Positions 8,483 through 19,100 of a DNA stretch of 64,000 nucleotides are shown one piece after another. The notes beneath the pieces are model-generated. The model was not told the DNA's origin. It did no database searches and saw nothing but the letters and a program-made list of their open reading frames with translations. A program made the position numbers and the translations under genes. Each line of letters opens with the position of its first letter. The stretch's first letter is position 1. This stretch comes from DATBAX01 sp963723765 (GTDB lineage: Bacteria > Acidobacteriota > Terriglobia > Terriglobales > Acidobacteriaceae): positions 930,001 to 994,000 of the forward strand of contig CAVRSD010000003.1 in NCBI GenBank assembly GCA_963723765.1, written 5' to 3'.

Positions 8483-9961
8483 TTATTTCAATTCCGCCGT
8501 GGGTTTCTGGCCTGTAATCTCGTCCCATATGCGATGGCCATGAGTTTCACGCAACAGCAAGCTTCCTACAATGAAAGTCATGCCCGCCACGATCATTGGA
8601 TAGTAAAGTCCGGCATAGATATTGCCGGTACCGGCACACAAGCTTAATCCAATTAAAGGCAGCATCCCTCCAAAAACGCCGTTGCCGATGTGGTAAGGCA
8701 AGGAAAGTGACGTATAACGAATTTTCGCTGGGAAAGCCTCGATAAGATAAGCGGCGATGGGGCCATAGACGAGGCATACATAAATCACTTGGATGAACAC
8801 GAGAAACACCAGCAGGGGAAGGTTGGGGCTGGGAGCTTCTTTCGCGGGAACCAGAGCGCCGGTGGCGTCCGTGGTAAGTGGAGTCAGGCTGATGGCGCCA
8901 GTCACTTTATTGCGCGTGGACTTTAACGTAACTACATTGTTTCCCGCGGCATGCTGCATGGCTTTGTAAATGGGGATGTAGGTGACCACGGCAATCAGAC
9001 ATCCAGCCATCATCAGTTTTTTACGGCCGATGCGGTCGGACAACGCCCCAACAACGGTAAAGAAGGGCATACCAAGCAGCAACGCAATGGCAATGACAAT
9101 GTTGGCGCTGCGTGGGTTCACTTTCAAAATGGTCTGCATATAAAACAAGGCATAAAACTGTCCGGTATACCAGATCACTCCTTGCCCGGCGGTCGCTCCA
9201 AACAGAGAGATCAGCACCTGCTTCAGATTTGGCCATTTGGTGAAGGCGTCCTTCAACGGCTGGGTGGAGGTCATGCCGGCGCTTTTCATCTGCGAAAAAA
9301 TTGGCGATTCTTTCATCTTGACGCGCACGTAGAGAGAAATTGCCACGAGAATGATCGAGATGAGAAATGGAATCCGCCAGCCATAGGCCTGGAATTGCTG
9401 GGTGGTCATGGAGGATTGAGTAATGAGGATCACGATCAGGGAGACGAAAAGACCAAGCGTGGCGGTAATCTGGATGAAGCTGGTGTAGAAACCGCGTTTG
9501 TTGTCGGGAACATGCTCGCCAACGTAAACCGCTGCGCCGCCATATTCGCCGCCGAGAGCCAGGCCCTGAAATACGCGGATGGCAATCAGCGCAATCGGCG
9601 AGAACCAGCCAGCGGTCGCATACGAGGGCATAAGGCCGATGGCGAAAGTAGAAAAACCCATAATAGAAAGAGTGATCAGAAAAGCGTACTTGCGACCGAC
9701 AAGATCGCCGATGCGGCCAAAAAAGAGCGCCCCAAACGGACGAACCAGAAAGCCTACGGCAAAAGTTGCAAGATAGGCGATGTAAGCAAACGTGTCATTG
9801 CCGGGCGGATAGAACTTCAGCGAGAGAACCGCCGCGAGGCTGCCAAAAATATAAAAGTCATACCACTCGATCATGGTGCCGACGGAAGAGGCTGAGATCA
9901 CTTTCCAGATGCTGTATTCAGCATTTCCACTGTTTGCCAATGCATTTGCCTGACCGGACAT
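8483..9961 (-). CDS. MFS transporter, metabolite:H+ symporter (MHS/ShiA-ProP) type
   Basis: Twelve-helix major facilitator of 492 residues. The N-terminal IGTMIEWYDFYIFGSLAAV-like segment (here SSVGTMIEWYDFYIFGS) and the helix 2-3 loop GRIGDLVGRKYAFL are signatures of the metabolite:H+ symporter family. The second-half loop ALSDRIGRKKLM repeats the MFS motif A. An extra polar segment of about 60 residues between later helices (TLKSTRNKVTGAISLTPL region) looks like the longer loop of some ShiA/YhjE homologues. It lies directly upstream of acs, which makes a carboxylate substrate plausible, but the substrate is inferred from context only. Confidence 0.85.
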   Translation of the reverse strand: MSGQANALANSGNAEYSIWKVISASSVGTMIEWYDFYIFGSLAAVLSLKFYPPGNDTFAYIAYLATFAVGFLVRPFGALFFGRIGDLVGRKYAFLITLSIMGFSTFAIGLMPSYATAGWFSPIALIAIRVFQGLALGGEYGGAAVYVGEHVPDNKRGFYTSFIQITATLGLFVSLIVILITQSSMTTQQFQAYGWRIPFLISIILVAISLYVRVKMKESPIFSQMKSAGMTSTQPLKDAFTKWPNLKQVLISLFGATAGQGVIWYTGQFYALFYMQTILKVNPRSANIVIAIALLLGMPFFTVVGALSDRIGRKKLMMAGCLIAVVTYIPIYKAMQHAAGNNVVTLKSTRNKVTGAISLTPLTTDATGALVPAKEAPSPNLPLLVFLVFIQVIYVCLVYGPIAAYLIEAFPAKIRYTSLSLPYHIGNGVFGGMLPLIGLSLCAGTGNIYAGLYYPMIVAGMTFIVGSLLLRETHGHRIWDEITGQKPTAELK

Positions 9962-10087
9962 GAGTCTCCCCCAAGGTTGCGCTCGCTAGACCTCTACGAC
10001 AAAAACTTGCTTCTGTGTCACACCACGATTTTGTATGAAACTGTTCCGACAGCTTTCTCTGCAGGGAGCGGCGGCGGGGGCTCGCAA

Positions 10088-10104
10088 CCGTCCCAGAGGG
10101 ACGG
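10088..10104. repeat. Short GC hairpin CCGTCCC-AGA-GGGACGG
   Basis: A perfect 7-base stem with a 3-base loop lies in the 213-base gap between the DCC gene stop and the MFS gene start. It has no T-run on either strand, so it is not a clear intrinsic terminator. No gene is seen in the rest of the gap. Confidence 0.4.
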
Positions 10105-10174
10105 GAATATTTATCACAGGCCTGTCTTATCAGCAAGCGGCAAATAACCCGGCGGTCGGGATGGTAAATACCAA

Positions 10175-10606
10175 CTACTGGTCCAGAAATTTGACCCGGT
10201 CTTTCGGGTCGGGGAGAGGACATGAATCGTATTTGCCGAAGATGCGGTAACGATTATGGGCTACCAGGCGGTAGAAACAATCACGAACGAATCTTGGCAG
10301 CACTCGCACAAACATTGCAAAGAAACGCCCAATACCGCCGAGTTCGCGCAAGATAGTAATGGCGGCATCCGAGCGTGCGCAAAGCTGCTCATCCGGTAAT
10401 TCGTAATTTAAGACAACCCAGATGGTATCCAGAGCACTGGAATTTGCGCGGTGTTTTTCCAGAATTCCCGCCGCAAAGCGACTTTGCAGGGATGCAAAAC
10501 GGAAACGGTCCTGAAGATCACGTTTCAACAAAAACCGCACGAAGCCATTACACAATCCGCAGACGCCGTCATACAGGACAATCGGATGCGCGGAAGAAAC
10601 CGGCAT
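10175..10606 (-). CDS. Thiol-disulfide oxidoreductase, DCC family (DUF393)
   Basis: Small protein of 143 residues with the family-defining N-terminal YDGVCGLCNG segment (DGxCxxC, cysteines at about 16 and 19), then a core ending in NRYRIFGKYDSCPLPDPKDR. DCC proteins are thought to act as thioredoxin-like oxidoreductases; no substrate is established. ATG 10606 is preferred; a GTG one codon earlier is possible. It follows the GNAT gene by 28 bases on the same strand, so the two may be co-transcribed. Confidence 0.88.
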   Translation of the reverse strand: MPVSSAHPIVLYDGVCGLCNGFVRFLLKRDLQDRFRFASLQSRFAAGILEKHRANSSALDTIWVVLNYELPDEQLCARSDAAITILRELGGIGRFFAMFVRVLPRFVRDCFYRLVAHNRYRIFGKYDSCPLPDPKDRVKFLDQ

Positions 10607-10634
10607 CACCAGTAGCCCGCGCCTGGTTCGCTGC

Positions 10635-11522
10635 TCATTGTCCTCTGCTCAATTCGGGCACGTATTCTTCCAGCGTTCCTTTTTCCAGTAGATATGCGCC
10701 TGGCCCCTGTTGTCCGCGGATCGTCCGGCAGAACTCGGCCACGAAGAATCCGGCCTTCAGAGCTTCGGTGAAGGCCCAACGAGTCGCCTGCCGCCATACA
10801 TGAGCCTGCTTCGGGTCTTTTTTTTCAATCGACCCAATATCACTCGGGATTTCAATGACGGTTCGTTGCCGGGATAAAGCCGCAGACAGGTCCGTGCGTT
10901 TCGGGTTGCCATCCCCATTGAATTGCACCAGGGGCAGTACGGTAGCCAGCGCGTCCAATATTTCGGCCCGGTTGCTCTTTCCTTGTAGCCGCGTCTGCAC
11001 CCGCCGGCTAGCCATCGGCCACTTCACCCATAAACGATCAGTTCCGTTGCGATGCAGAGTGCTCGAAGTCTCCGGGCCGTAAAAATCAATTTTGTAGCTA
11101 TCCGAAACTACCCCGAGTTTGTTGAAATTGAGATGGGCGTTCCGGCTCTGCAGAGGATCGAACGTCCAGGTCATCTGCTGGACCCGCATCGCCTGAGCCC
11201 GCTCGCGCTGGGCGAGTTTCAGTTTGTAACCCAAATCGGAATCGCGATAGTCCGCGCGCAGCCCCAGTACATGGGAATGAACAATAAGCTCGCCATGCTC
11301 CATGCCGAGGAAACCGAAGGCAAACCCGACCAGCTTCACGCCATCAAAGGCACCTAGCCAGATGCTGCCTGCTTCCCGGACGGCAATGGCCAGGGTCATG
11401 GGCGTGACATCAAGGTCGGAGAGTTCCCAAATCTCTTTCTCCAATAACTGGGCCTGCCTCAGATCTTCAAAACTTGCGAGATCGCGAATGGTGATGGCCG
11501 ATTTGGGTCCCGATTTGGGCAT
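10635..11522 (-). CDS. GNAT-family N-acyltransferase (COG3375-like)
   Basis: 295 residues with a GNAT fold signature: beta strands and the acyl-CoA-binding region around LGLRADYRDSDLGYKLKLAQR, followed by the family-specific WTFDPLQSRNAHLNFNKLGV. The same WTFDPL...NAxLN(F/I)xKLG block occurs in the protein at 50220-50978, making the two paralogues. The C-terminus beyond residue 170 is longer and different from the other copy. In Bacillaceae, proteins of this group are amino-acid N-succinyltransferases working with an N-succinylamino-acid racemase. This copy has no such partner beside it, only the DCC gene. The acyl donor and acceptor are unknown. Confidence 0.75.
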   Translation of the reverse strand: MPKSGPKSAITIRDLASFEDLRQAQLLEKEIWELSDLDVTPMTLAIAVREAGSIWLGAFDGVKLVGFAFGFLGMEHGELIVHSHVLGLRADYRDSDLGYKLKLAQRERAQAMRVQQMTWTFDPLQSRNAHLNFNKLGVVSDSYKIDFYGPETSSTLHRNGTDRLWVKWPMASRRVQTRLQGKSNRAEILDALATVLPLVQFNGDGNPKRTDLSAALSRQRTVIEIPSDIGSIEKKDPKQAHVWRQATRWAFTEALKAGFFVAEFCRTIRGQQGPGAYLLEKGTLEEYVPELSRGQ

Positions 11523-11750
11523 TTGATAGGCGGCTGGTAAAGGCGAACAATATAACCGACAAACCGGGGCCGCGCCAGCTAGTCAAGAAAAGTAAAAGTT
11601 TGTAAAGAAGAGTTGAAGTACTCCAACAACCACGGTTCGAGGCAAAATTCATCGTAAGATAAATGCTGTGTATATGTTAACCAACGCCTCTGGTTGCCGT
11701 CTCAAGCTAGGCGCAATGAGAATTTCTAGAATTTTGAACGAGGTCTGCGA

Positions 11751-13049
11751 ATGATAAATGCTTGCTGTGTGCAGGCGAACGAACCAGCCGCCACACCGGT
11801 TCCCCAACGCACCGCAATTTTTCCCAAGTTTATTGGGCTGGCAATAATTTTAGTCCTAAGCACGTTCTGGTTGGGCTGCAGCAGTTCCGGCCCCAAGCCT
11901 ACGAACGGCCGCGGGAACACCGGCCAACCGATGCCGGTTACCGTCGCCACTGCAGAAAGCCGCGATATGCCCTATTACCTGACTGGCTTGGGGTCGGTTA
12001 CTGCCTACTACACAGTGAGTGTCAAAAGCCGCGTGGATGGGCAACTCATCGATGTGAAATTTAAAGAAGGGCAGGCCGTGAAACAGGGCGAACTCCTGGC
12101 CGTGATTGATCCTCGGCCCTACCAGGTGGCTCTGGAGCAGGCCCAAGCCACATTGTTCAAGGACCAGGCTTCGCTGCGCGATGCCCAGTTGAACTACACC
12201 CGCTATCAAGGTCTTTTGCAGGATTCGGGCGCCATGTCGCAACAACAAGTCGATACGCAAAGGGCCACAGCCGACACACTGGAGGGCGCGGTTCGCAATG
12301 ATCAGGCGGCGATTGACAATGCCAAGTTGAATCTCGTTTATTGCCACATCACCGCCCCAGTGAGTGGGCGAATCGGTTTGCGGCAGGTCGATCCTGGCAA
12401 CATCGTCCATGCGGCGGATGCGAACCCCATGTTCATCATCACGCAACTGCAACCCATCGCCGTGTTGTTCACGCTGCCGGAAGATAATTTGCCTGCCGTC
12501 TCGCAACACATGGCCAAAGCGCCGCTGACGGTGGATGCTTACAGCCGCGACGATCAAACTAAAATTGCCAGTGGGAAACTGTTGACCATCGACAATGAGA
12601 TCGATCAGACCACAGGTACCGGCAAATTAAAGGCCGTCTTCGATAACAAAGATAATGCTTTGTGGCCGAACCAGTTTGTGAACATCCGTCTGCTCCTGGA
12701 TACCCAAAAGAACGCAACGGTGATTCCTGCGGCCGCCATTCAACGCGGTCCCCAGGGAACCTACGTCTTTGTGGCTAAGGCCGACAATACGGCGGAAGTG
12801 CGTTCGGTCACCATTGCTTTCACACAAGACAATCAGTCGGTAATCTCCAACGGTCTTGCCCCGAATGAGGTCGTGGTAACCGATGGGCAGGATAAATTGC
12901 AAGCTAATAGCCCCATCAAACCGCGAAATCAAAATGCTTCGGGAAGTGGAGGCCAGCCACAACAACCGGCGCCGGCAAACTCAGGACAGCAGAAACCTCA
13001 TGGAACTAAGGGTTCCGGTGGCAAGTCTTCAGGAACAGCAGCGCAATGA
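11751..13049 (+). CDS. RND efflux periplasmic adaptor (MdtA-like membrane fusion protein)
   Basis: 432-residue adaptor that links an inner-membrane RND pump to an outer-membrane channel. After a short N-tail, a hydrophobic signal (FIGLAIILVLSTFWLGC) ends in a cysteine that could be a lipoprotein site, though the lipobox is weak. The body has the barrel-sandwich segment KSRVDGQLIDVKFKEGQAVK, a coiled-coil hairpin (about residues 115-195), THITAPVSGRIGLR-type lipoyl return and a beta-barrel domain, then a low-complexity Gln/Pro/Gly tail. GAGG lies 7 bases before ATG 11751. It overlaps the next gene by ATGA. First gene of a three-gene MdtABC-like operon; no TolC-type channel is encoded here. Confidence 0.9.
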   Translation: MINACCVQANEPAATPVPQRTAIFPKFIGLAIILVLSTFWLGCSSSGPKPTNGRGNTGQPMPVTVATAESRDMPYYLTGLGSVTAYYTVSVKSRVDGQLIDVKFKEGQAVKQGELLAVIDPRPYQVALEQAQATLFKDQASLRDAQLNYTRYQGLLQDSGAMSQQQVDTQRATADTLEGAVRNDQAAIDNAKLNLVYCHITAPVSGRIGLRQVDPGNIVHAADANPMFIITQLQPIAVLFTLPEDNLPAVSQHMAKAPLTVDAYSRDDQTKIASGKLLTIDNEIDQTTGTGKLKAVFDNKDNALWPNQFVNIRLLLDTQKNATVIPAAAIQRGPQGTYVFVAKADNTAEVRSVTIAFTQDNQSVISNGLAPNEVVVTDGQDKLQANSPIKPRNQNASGSGGQPQQPAPANSGQQKPHGTKGSGGKSSGTAAQ

Positions 13050-16000
13050 ATCCGTCACGTCTGTTCATTCTCCGGCCCGTCGCCACAGCTTTGCTGATGG
13101 TGGCCATTATGCTCGTGGGCATCGTGGCCTATCGCGAGTTGCCGGTATCCGCTTTGCCGGAAGTGGACTACCCGACTATTCAGGTCGCGACTTTTTACCC
13201 CGGCGCCGATCCAGTTGTCATGGCATCTTCGGTGACTTCACCGTTGGAACGCCAGTTTGGCCAGGTCCCCGGCCTGAGCCAGATGACCTCCACCAGTTCG
13301 CTGGGTAGTTCCGTCATCACTTTGCAATTCAACCTGGACCAGAACATTGATATTGCGGAGCAGGAAGTCCAAGCCGCCATTAACGCGGCGACCACCTATC
13401 TGCCTTCTGACCTTCCCAATCCTCCCATTTACAGTAAGGTAAACCCGGCAGACACGCCGATTCTTACGCTGGCTCTCACTTCCGATACGCTGCCACTCTC
13501 CCAAATTGAAGATCTTGCCGACACCGGACTGGCACAAAAAATCTCCCAGGTCACGGGGGTTGGCCTGGTTTCCATCAGCGGTGGACAGAAGCCGGCAGTG
13601 CGTATTCAGGCAAACCCCACAGCACTCGCTTCCTATGGACTGAGTCTTGAGGACGTGCGCACGGCACTGGCCGCAGCCAATGTGGATCAAGCCAAGGGGA
13701 CGATCAACGGGCCGCGCCAATCTTTCACCATTGGCGCCAATGACCAACTCACGGCCGCAGCCCAATACGGCCCCATTGTGATCGCCTACCGGAACGGCTC
13801 GCCGGTGCGCTTGACCGACGTCGCCACGATTACCGATGGCATAGAGAACGTCATGCAATCCGCCTGGATGAATCTAACTCCAGCCGTTATTGTGAATATC
13901 CAGAGGCAGCCGGGCGCGAACATTATTGGCGTGGTCGATCGTATTAAGAAGCTGCTGCCGCAACTACAAGCTTCCCTGCCGGCGGCCATCCACGTTTCCG
14001 TTCTCACCGACCGTACGGAAACCATTCGCGCTTCGGTCAAGGACGTGGAATTCGAACTCATGCTCACCATTGGCCTGGTGGTCATGGTGATCTTTCTGTT
14101 TCTCCGCAATCTGGCCGCAACCATCATTCCCAGCGTCGCTGTGCCGCTCTCCATCGTGGGCACATTCGCGGTGATGTATGTGCTGGGTTATAGCCTCAAT
14201 AACCTGACTCTCATGGCTCTCACCATCTCCACCGGGTTTGTGGTGGACGATGCCATCGTCATGATCGAGAACATCGATCGTTATTTAGAGATGGGCGAGT
14301 CACCGCTCGAAGCGGCGTTAAAAGGAGCAGGCCAGATCGGTTTCACCATTATTTCGTTGACCGTGTCCCTGATCGCCGTGCTCATTCCGTTGTTGTTCAT
14401 GGGTGACATTGTCGGTCGCCTGTTCCGCGAATTTGCCGTGACCCTAGCAGTGACCATTTTGGTGTCGGCCGCAGTTTCTCTGAGCTTGACGCCCATGATG
14501 AGCGCGAAACTGCTGCGGCACCGGGATCCTGCAAAACGCGGCCGCTTTTATCAGGCTTCGGAAAGGTTCTACGAACGGGTGGTTGCTTCCTACGGGCGGA
14601 CTCTGAAATTCGTCCTCCAGCATCAGCCGATCACACTGCTGATCACTCTGGGAACACTCGTACTTACGCTGTTTCTGTATGTGATCGTTCCCAAGGGATT
14701 TTTTCCGGTCCAGGATACGGGACTTATTCTGGGTATTTCCGACGCCCCACAGAGCACATCTTTCCCCGCCATGGCAGAGATGCAGCAAGCGTTGGCGCGT
14801 GTGATCCTGAAGGACAAAGATGTGGAGAGCTTGTCCTCCTTCATCGGCATTGACGGCACTAACCTGACACCCAATAGCGGACGCATTCAGATCAATCTGA
14901 AACCGCGCGAGGACCGCAGCGACAGCGCTACCGATGTGATTCGCAGATTGCAACCTCAACTCGCACAGCAGGTGGAAGGCATTACGCTCTACATGCAGCC
15001 GGTCCAAGACTTGAGCGTGGAAGATCGCGTCAGCCGCACTGAGTTTCAATATTCGATGGAAGACACCGATGCGGCGGAGTTAGCCAACTACACCGCGCAA
15101 CTGGTCGCCAAGTTGAATACGCTGCCCGAGCTCAGGGATGTGGCTACTGACCAGCAGAACGGCGGCCTCCAGGCAAACCTGGTGATCGACCGCGATACCG
15201 CTTCGCGACTGGGAATTCTGCCCCAGGCGATTGATAACACTCTCTATGACGCTTACGGACAACGCCAAGTCTCCACGATTTTCACGCAGTTGAATCAGTA
15301 TCATGTAGTCCTTGAAGTTGATCCACAATTTCAGAAGAACCCCGGCTCGCTCAAAGACCTGTACGTAAAATCAGGGACTGGGACGCAAGTGCCGCTATCG
15401 GCATTTACCCACACCCAAACGTCAAACACGACGCTGGCGGTAAATCACCAGGGACAATTCCCGGTGGTCACTTTGTCTTTTAACCTGGCGCCCGGAAAAT
15501 CGTTGGGAGATGCTACCAAGGCCATCGCGGCAGCAGAAAAAGAGATCAATCTGCCTGCCAGCATACATACCAGCTTCCAGGGCACGGCGGCCGCATTTCA
15601 GAATTCGCTTTCCTCCGAACCCTGGTTGATTGTGGCAGCCATCGTGACGGTTTATATCGTGCTGGGAGTTCTGTATGAGAGCTACATCCATCCCATCACC
15701 ATCCTGTCGACTCTTCCCTCAGCTGGTGTAGGAGCCATTCTTGCGCTGCTCATCACCGGCAACGACTTGGGTGTCGTCAGTCTGATCGGAATCATTCTGC
15801 TGATAGGCATTGTGAAGAAGAACGCCATCATGATGATCGACTTCGCTCTCGAAGCCGAGCGAGGCGAGCACAAGCCGCCGGAAGAAGCGATTTTTCAGGC
15901 CTGCCTGCTGCGTTTCCGTCCCATCATGATGACCACTATGGCAGCACTGCTTGGCGGCTTGCCGCTGGCCCTCGGTCGAGGCACGGGATCAGAGTTGCGC

Positions 16001-16159
16001 CATCCCCTGGGAATCACCATTGTGGGGGGGCTCCTGGTAAGCCAACTGCTTACCTTGTACACCACGCCGGTCGTGTATCTGTGGTTTGACCGGCTAGCCA
16101 AGCGATTTGAACGTTTCAGTCCGATCAGTCAAGTAGAGGAACCAGCGATCGGGGACTAG
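13046..16159 (+). CDS. RND multidrug efflux pump subunit (MdtB-like)
   Basis: Inner-membrane proton/drug antiporter of 1037 residues, the usual RND length. The N-terminus MNPSRLFILRPVATALLMVA is characteristic. Two large periplasmic porter loops and twelve helices follow. Helix 4 contains the paired aspartates of the proton relay (STGFVVDDAIVMIENIDRYL), and the C-half has GIVKKNAIMMIDFALEAE and FRPIMMTTMAALLGGLPLA. It is translationally coupled to the adaptor gene and is 3 bases from the second pump gene, suggesting a heteromeric MdtB/MdtC-like trimer. The substrate cannot be told from sequence. Confidence 0.92.
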   Translation: MNPSRLFILRPVATALLMVAIMLVGIVAYRELPVSALPEVDYPTIQVATFYPGADPVVMASSVTSPLERQFGQVPGLSQMTSTSSLGSSVITLQFNLDQNIDIAEQEVQAAINAATTYLPSDLPNPPIYSKVNPADTPILTLALTSDTLPLSQIEDLADTGLAQKISQVTGVGLVSISGGQKPAVRIQANPTALASYGLSLEDVRTALAAANVDQAKGTINGPRQSFTIGANDQLTAAAQYGPIVIAYRNGSPVRLTDVATITDGIENVMQSAWMNLTPAVIVNIQRQPGANIIGVVDRIKKLLPQLQASLPAAIHVSVLTDRTETIRASVKDVEFELMLTIGLVVMVIFLFLRNLAATIIPSVAVPLSIVGTFAVMYVLGYSLNNLTLMALTISTGFVVDDAIVMIENIDRYLEMGESPLEAALKGAGQIGFTIISLTVSLIAVLIPLLFMGDIVGRLFREFAVTLAVTILVSAAVSLSLTPMMSAKLLRHRDPAKRGRFYQASERFYERVVASYGRTLKFVLQHQPITLLITLGTLVLTLFLYVIVPKGFFPVQDTGLILGISDAPQSTSFPAMAEMQQALARVILKDKDVESLSSFIGIDGTNLTPNSGRIQINLKPREDRSDSATDVIRRLQPQLAQQVEGITLYMQPVQDLSVEDRVSRTEFQYSMEDTDAAELANYTAQLVAKLNTLPELRDVATDQQNGGLQANLVIDRDTASRLGILPQAIDNTLYDAYGQRQVSTIFTQLNQYHVVLEVDPQFQKNPGSLKDLYVKSGTGTQVPLSAFTHTQTSNTTLAVNHQGQFPVVTLSFNLAPGKSLGDATKAIAAAEKEINLPASIHTSFQGTAAAFQNSLSSEPWLIVAAIVTVYIVLGVLYESYIHPITILSTLPSAGVGAILALLITGNDLGVVSLIGIILLIGIVKKNAIMMIDFALEAERGEHKPPEEAIFQACLLRFRPIMMTTMAALLGGLPLALGRGTGSELRHPLGITIVGGLLVSQLLTLYTTPVVYLWFDRLAKRFERFSPISQVEEPAIGD

Positions 16160-16162
16160 TTT

Positions 16163-19100
16163 ATGAGCATTTCCGCTCCTTTCATAAAACGGCCCATTGG
16201 AACGTCACTGCTGACGTTGGCGCTGTTCTTGTCGGGAGTCATTGCCTTCAATTTTCTTCCAGTAGCCCCGCTTCCCCAGGTTGAGTTCCCAGTTATCTCG
16301 GTGGGCGCAAGCCTTCCCGGCGCCAGTCCGGAGACCATGGCATCGGCGGTAGCCACTCCGCTGGAACGCCAGTTCGGACGAATTGCCGGCGTCAACCAGA
16401 TGACCTCCACCAGCCAGCTAGGTTCGACCAGCATCGTTTTACAGTTTGACCTCAACCGCAATATTGATGCAGCCGGAAGAGATGTGCAGGCGGCAATCAA
16501 TGCGGCCCGCAGTCAGTTGCCTTCGTATTTGCCGGGCAATCCAACCTATCGAAAAGCAAACCCGGCGGATGCACCCGTTCTGATTTTGGCGCTGACCTCA
16601 GACCTCATTCCCCGGCCCACCATGTATGACCAGGCAAATTCCATTCTTTCCCAAAAGCTGGCACAGGTGAGTGGAGTGGGTCAGGTATTTGTAGGCGGAG
16701 GCGCGAATCCTGCAGTTCGCGCCGAAGTCAATCCTATGCAGCTAAATAATCTGGGCGTGGGCCTGGATACTGTCCGCACTGCATTGGGCGCGGCCAATTC
16801 CAACCAAGCCAAAGGCGAGCTTTCCAATCCTGAGAATCAATGGACGATCACTGACAACGATCAGATCAGTGAGGCAGATCAATATCGCAGCTTGATTGTC
16901 GCCTACAACAAAACCAATGGCGCTGCCGTGCGATTGGGTGATGTTGCCGACGTACAAGACTCAGTCGAAGATGTTCATACTGCCGGGTTGGCAGCGGGTG
17001 CTGACGTTAGTGGTACACCCCAAGGCGGCTCTCCGAAGGCACAGCCTGCCGTGTTGATCATTATTTTCCGTCAGCCAGGCGCCAACATCATCGACGTTGT
17101 GGACAACGTTTACGGGCTCCTTCCCCAACTTCAGGCTTCGATATCTCCCTCCATTCATATCTCGGTGGTCATGGATCGCACCACGACCATCCGCGCCTCG
17201 GTCCATGACATTGAAATTACTCTGCTCATTTCGATCGTCCTGGTGATTCTGGTGGTGTTTGCTTTTCTACGCACCGTCCGTGCCACCATCATCCCCAGTA
17301 TCGCCGTGCCGCTCTCGCTGATCGGCACTTTCGCCGTGATGTATCTGCTGAACTATAGTCTCGACAATCTTTCCTTGATGGCTCTGGCGATTTCCACTGG
17401 GTTCGTGGTGGACGACGCCATCGTGGTGCTGGAGAACATCACTCGCTATCTGGAGCAAGGCATGCAGCCCATAGAGGCGGCGTTCCGTGGCGCCCGTGAG
17501 ATTGGTTTCACTGTCCTCTCCATGAGCACCTCGCTCATCGCTGTGTTCATTCCGATTCTATTGATGGGCGGCATTGTCGGTCGTATCTTCCGCGAATTCG
17601 CGGTCACATTGAGCATCGCGATCGCCGTGTCATTGCTGGTTTCACTCAGCACCACCCCCGCCATGTGCGCGCAGTTGCTTAAGCCGGTGCATGAGGAAAA
17701 ACATAATCGAATCTACAAATTCAGCGAGAAGATTTTCGAGTGGATCCTGAACATCTACAAAGTCGCGCTGGGATGGGTACTGCGTCATCAACCTGTGATG
17801 TTAGTGGTAACAATCGCTACGGCTTGCCTGACGGTTGTTCTCTACATCATGGTTCCCAAAGGATTTTTCCCGCAGCAGGATACCGGCCGCATTTCGGGGG
17901 CGGTGCAGGCTGCGCAGGATATCTCTTTTCCTGCCATGAACACCAAGATGAACCAGTTCGTCAACATTGTAATTAAAAACCCAGACGTGCTGACGATCGT
18001 CGGTTTCGCCGGGGGCAATACCGCTCTCAACCAGGGACGAATGTTTATTACCTTAAAACCCCTGGGCCAGAGAAAGAAGACTGCCGACCAGGTGATTGGC
18101 GATTTGCGAAAGAGCCTCTCCGTGGTTCCTGGGGCCACTTTGTTTATGCAGTCGGCGCAGGACCTCACCATCGGCGGACGGCAGAGTCAGGCGCAATATC
18201 AATTCACCTTGCAAGGCGAGGACCTCACGGAATTGAATACCTGGGCTCCGCAACTCTTCCAGAAGTTGCGCACGCTCCCACAACTGCGCGACGTGAACAC
18301 CGACCAGCAGGATAAAGCCCTGCAGTCCAGCGTGACCATCGACCGCGATACCGCTTCCCGGCTTGGCATCGCTCCCGCGGACATCGACAATGCGCTTTAT
18401 GACACCTTTGGCCAGCGGCAGGTATCCACCATCTACCGGCCATTGAACCAGTACCACGTAGTGATGGAAGTCGCCCCTCAATATCAGCAGAGTGCGGACG
18501 CCCTGCAAAGTGTTTATGTCCACTCTTCTAACGGCTCGATGGTGCCGCTCTCAGCTTTCACCCACGTTGCGCCCTCGAACACATCGCTTGCCGTCAGCCA
18601 TCAGGGAACGGCTCCTGCCGTGACTCTCTCTTTCAATCTTGCTCCAAAAGTCTCTTTAGGTGATGCAACGAAGGCAATCGAAAGCGCGGAAGCGGAGATC
18701 AAGTTTCCTGCAACCATCCACGGCAGCTTCCAGGGAACCGCCGCGGCGTTCCAGGACTCTCTCTCCACCGAGTGGATCCTCATCCTTGCCGCCGTGGGCA
18801 CCGTCTACATTGTGCTGGGAATCCTTTATGAGAGTTACATTCATCCCATTACCATCCTCTCGACGATTCCGTCTGCCGGTGTAGGGGCAATCCTGGCGTT
18901 GCTGATTACGGGAAACGAATTGAATGTGATCGGGATGATCGGCATCATTCTGCTCATTGGACTGGTGAAGAAAAACGCAATTATGATGATCGACTTTGCC
19001 CTGGATGCCGAGCGCCGGGAAGGCAAGTCACCGATCGACGCCATCCACGAAGCCTGCATGATGCGCTTTCGTCCCATCATGATGACGACTATGGCGGCCT

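Noticed and set aside
8951..9895. Plus-strand open frame of 314 codons
   Set aside because: Antisense shadow of the MFS transporter gene.
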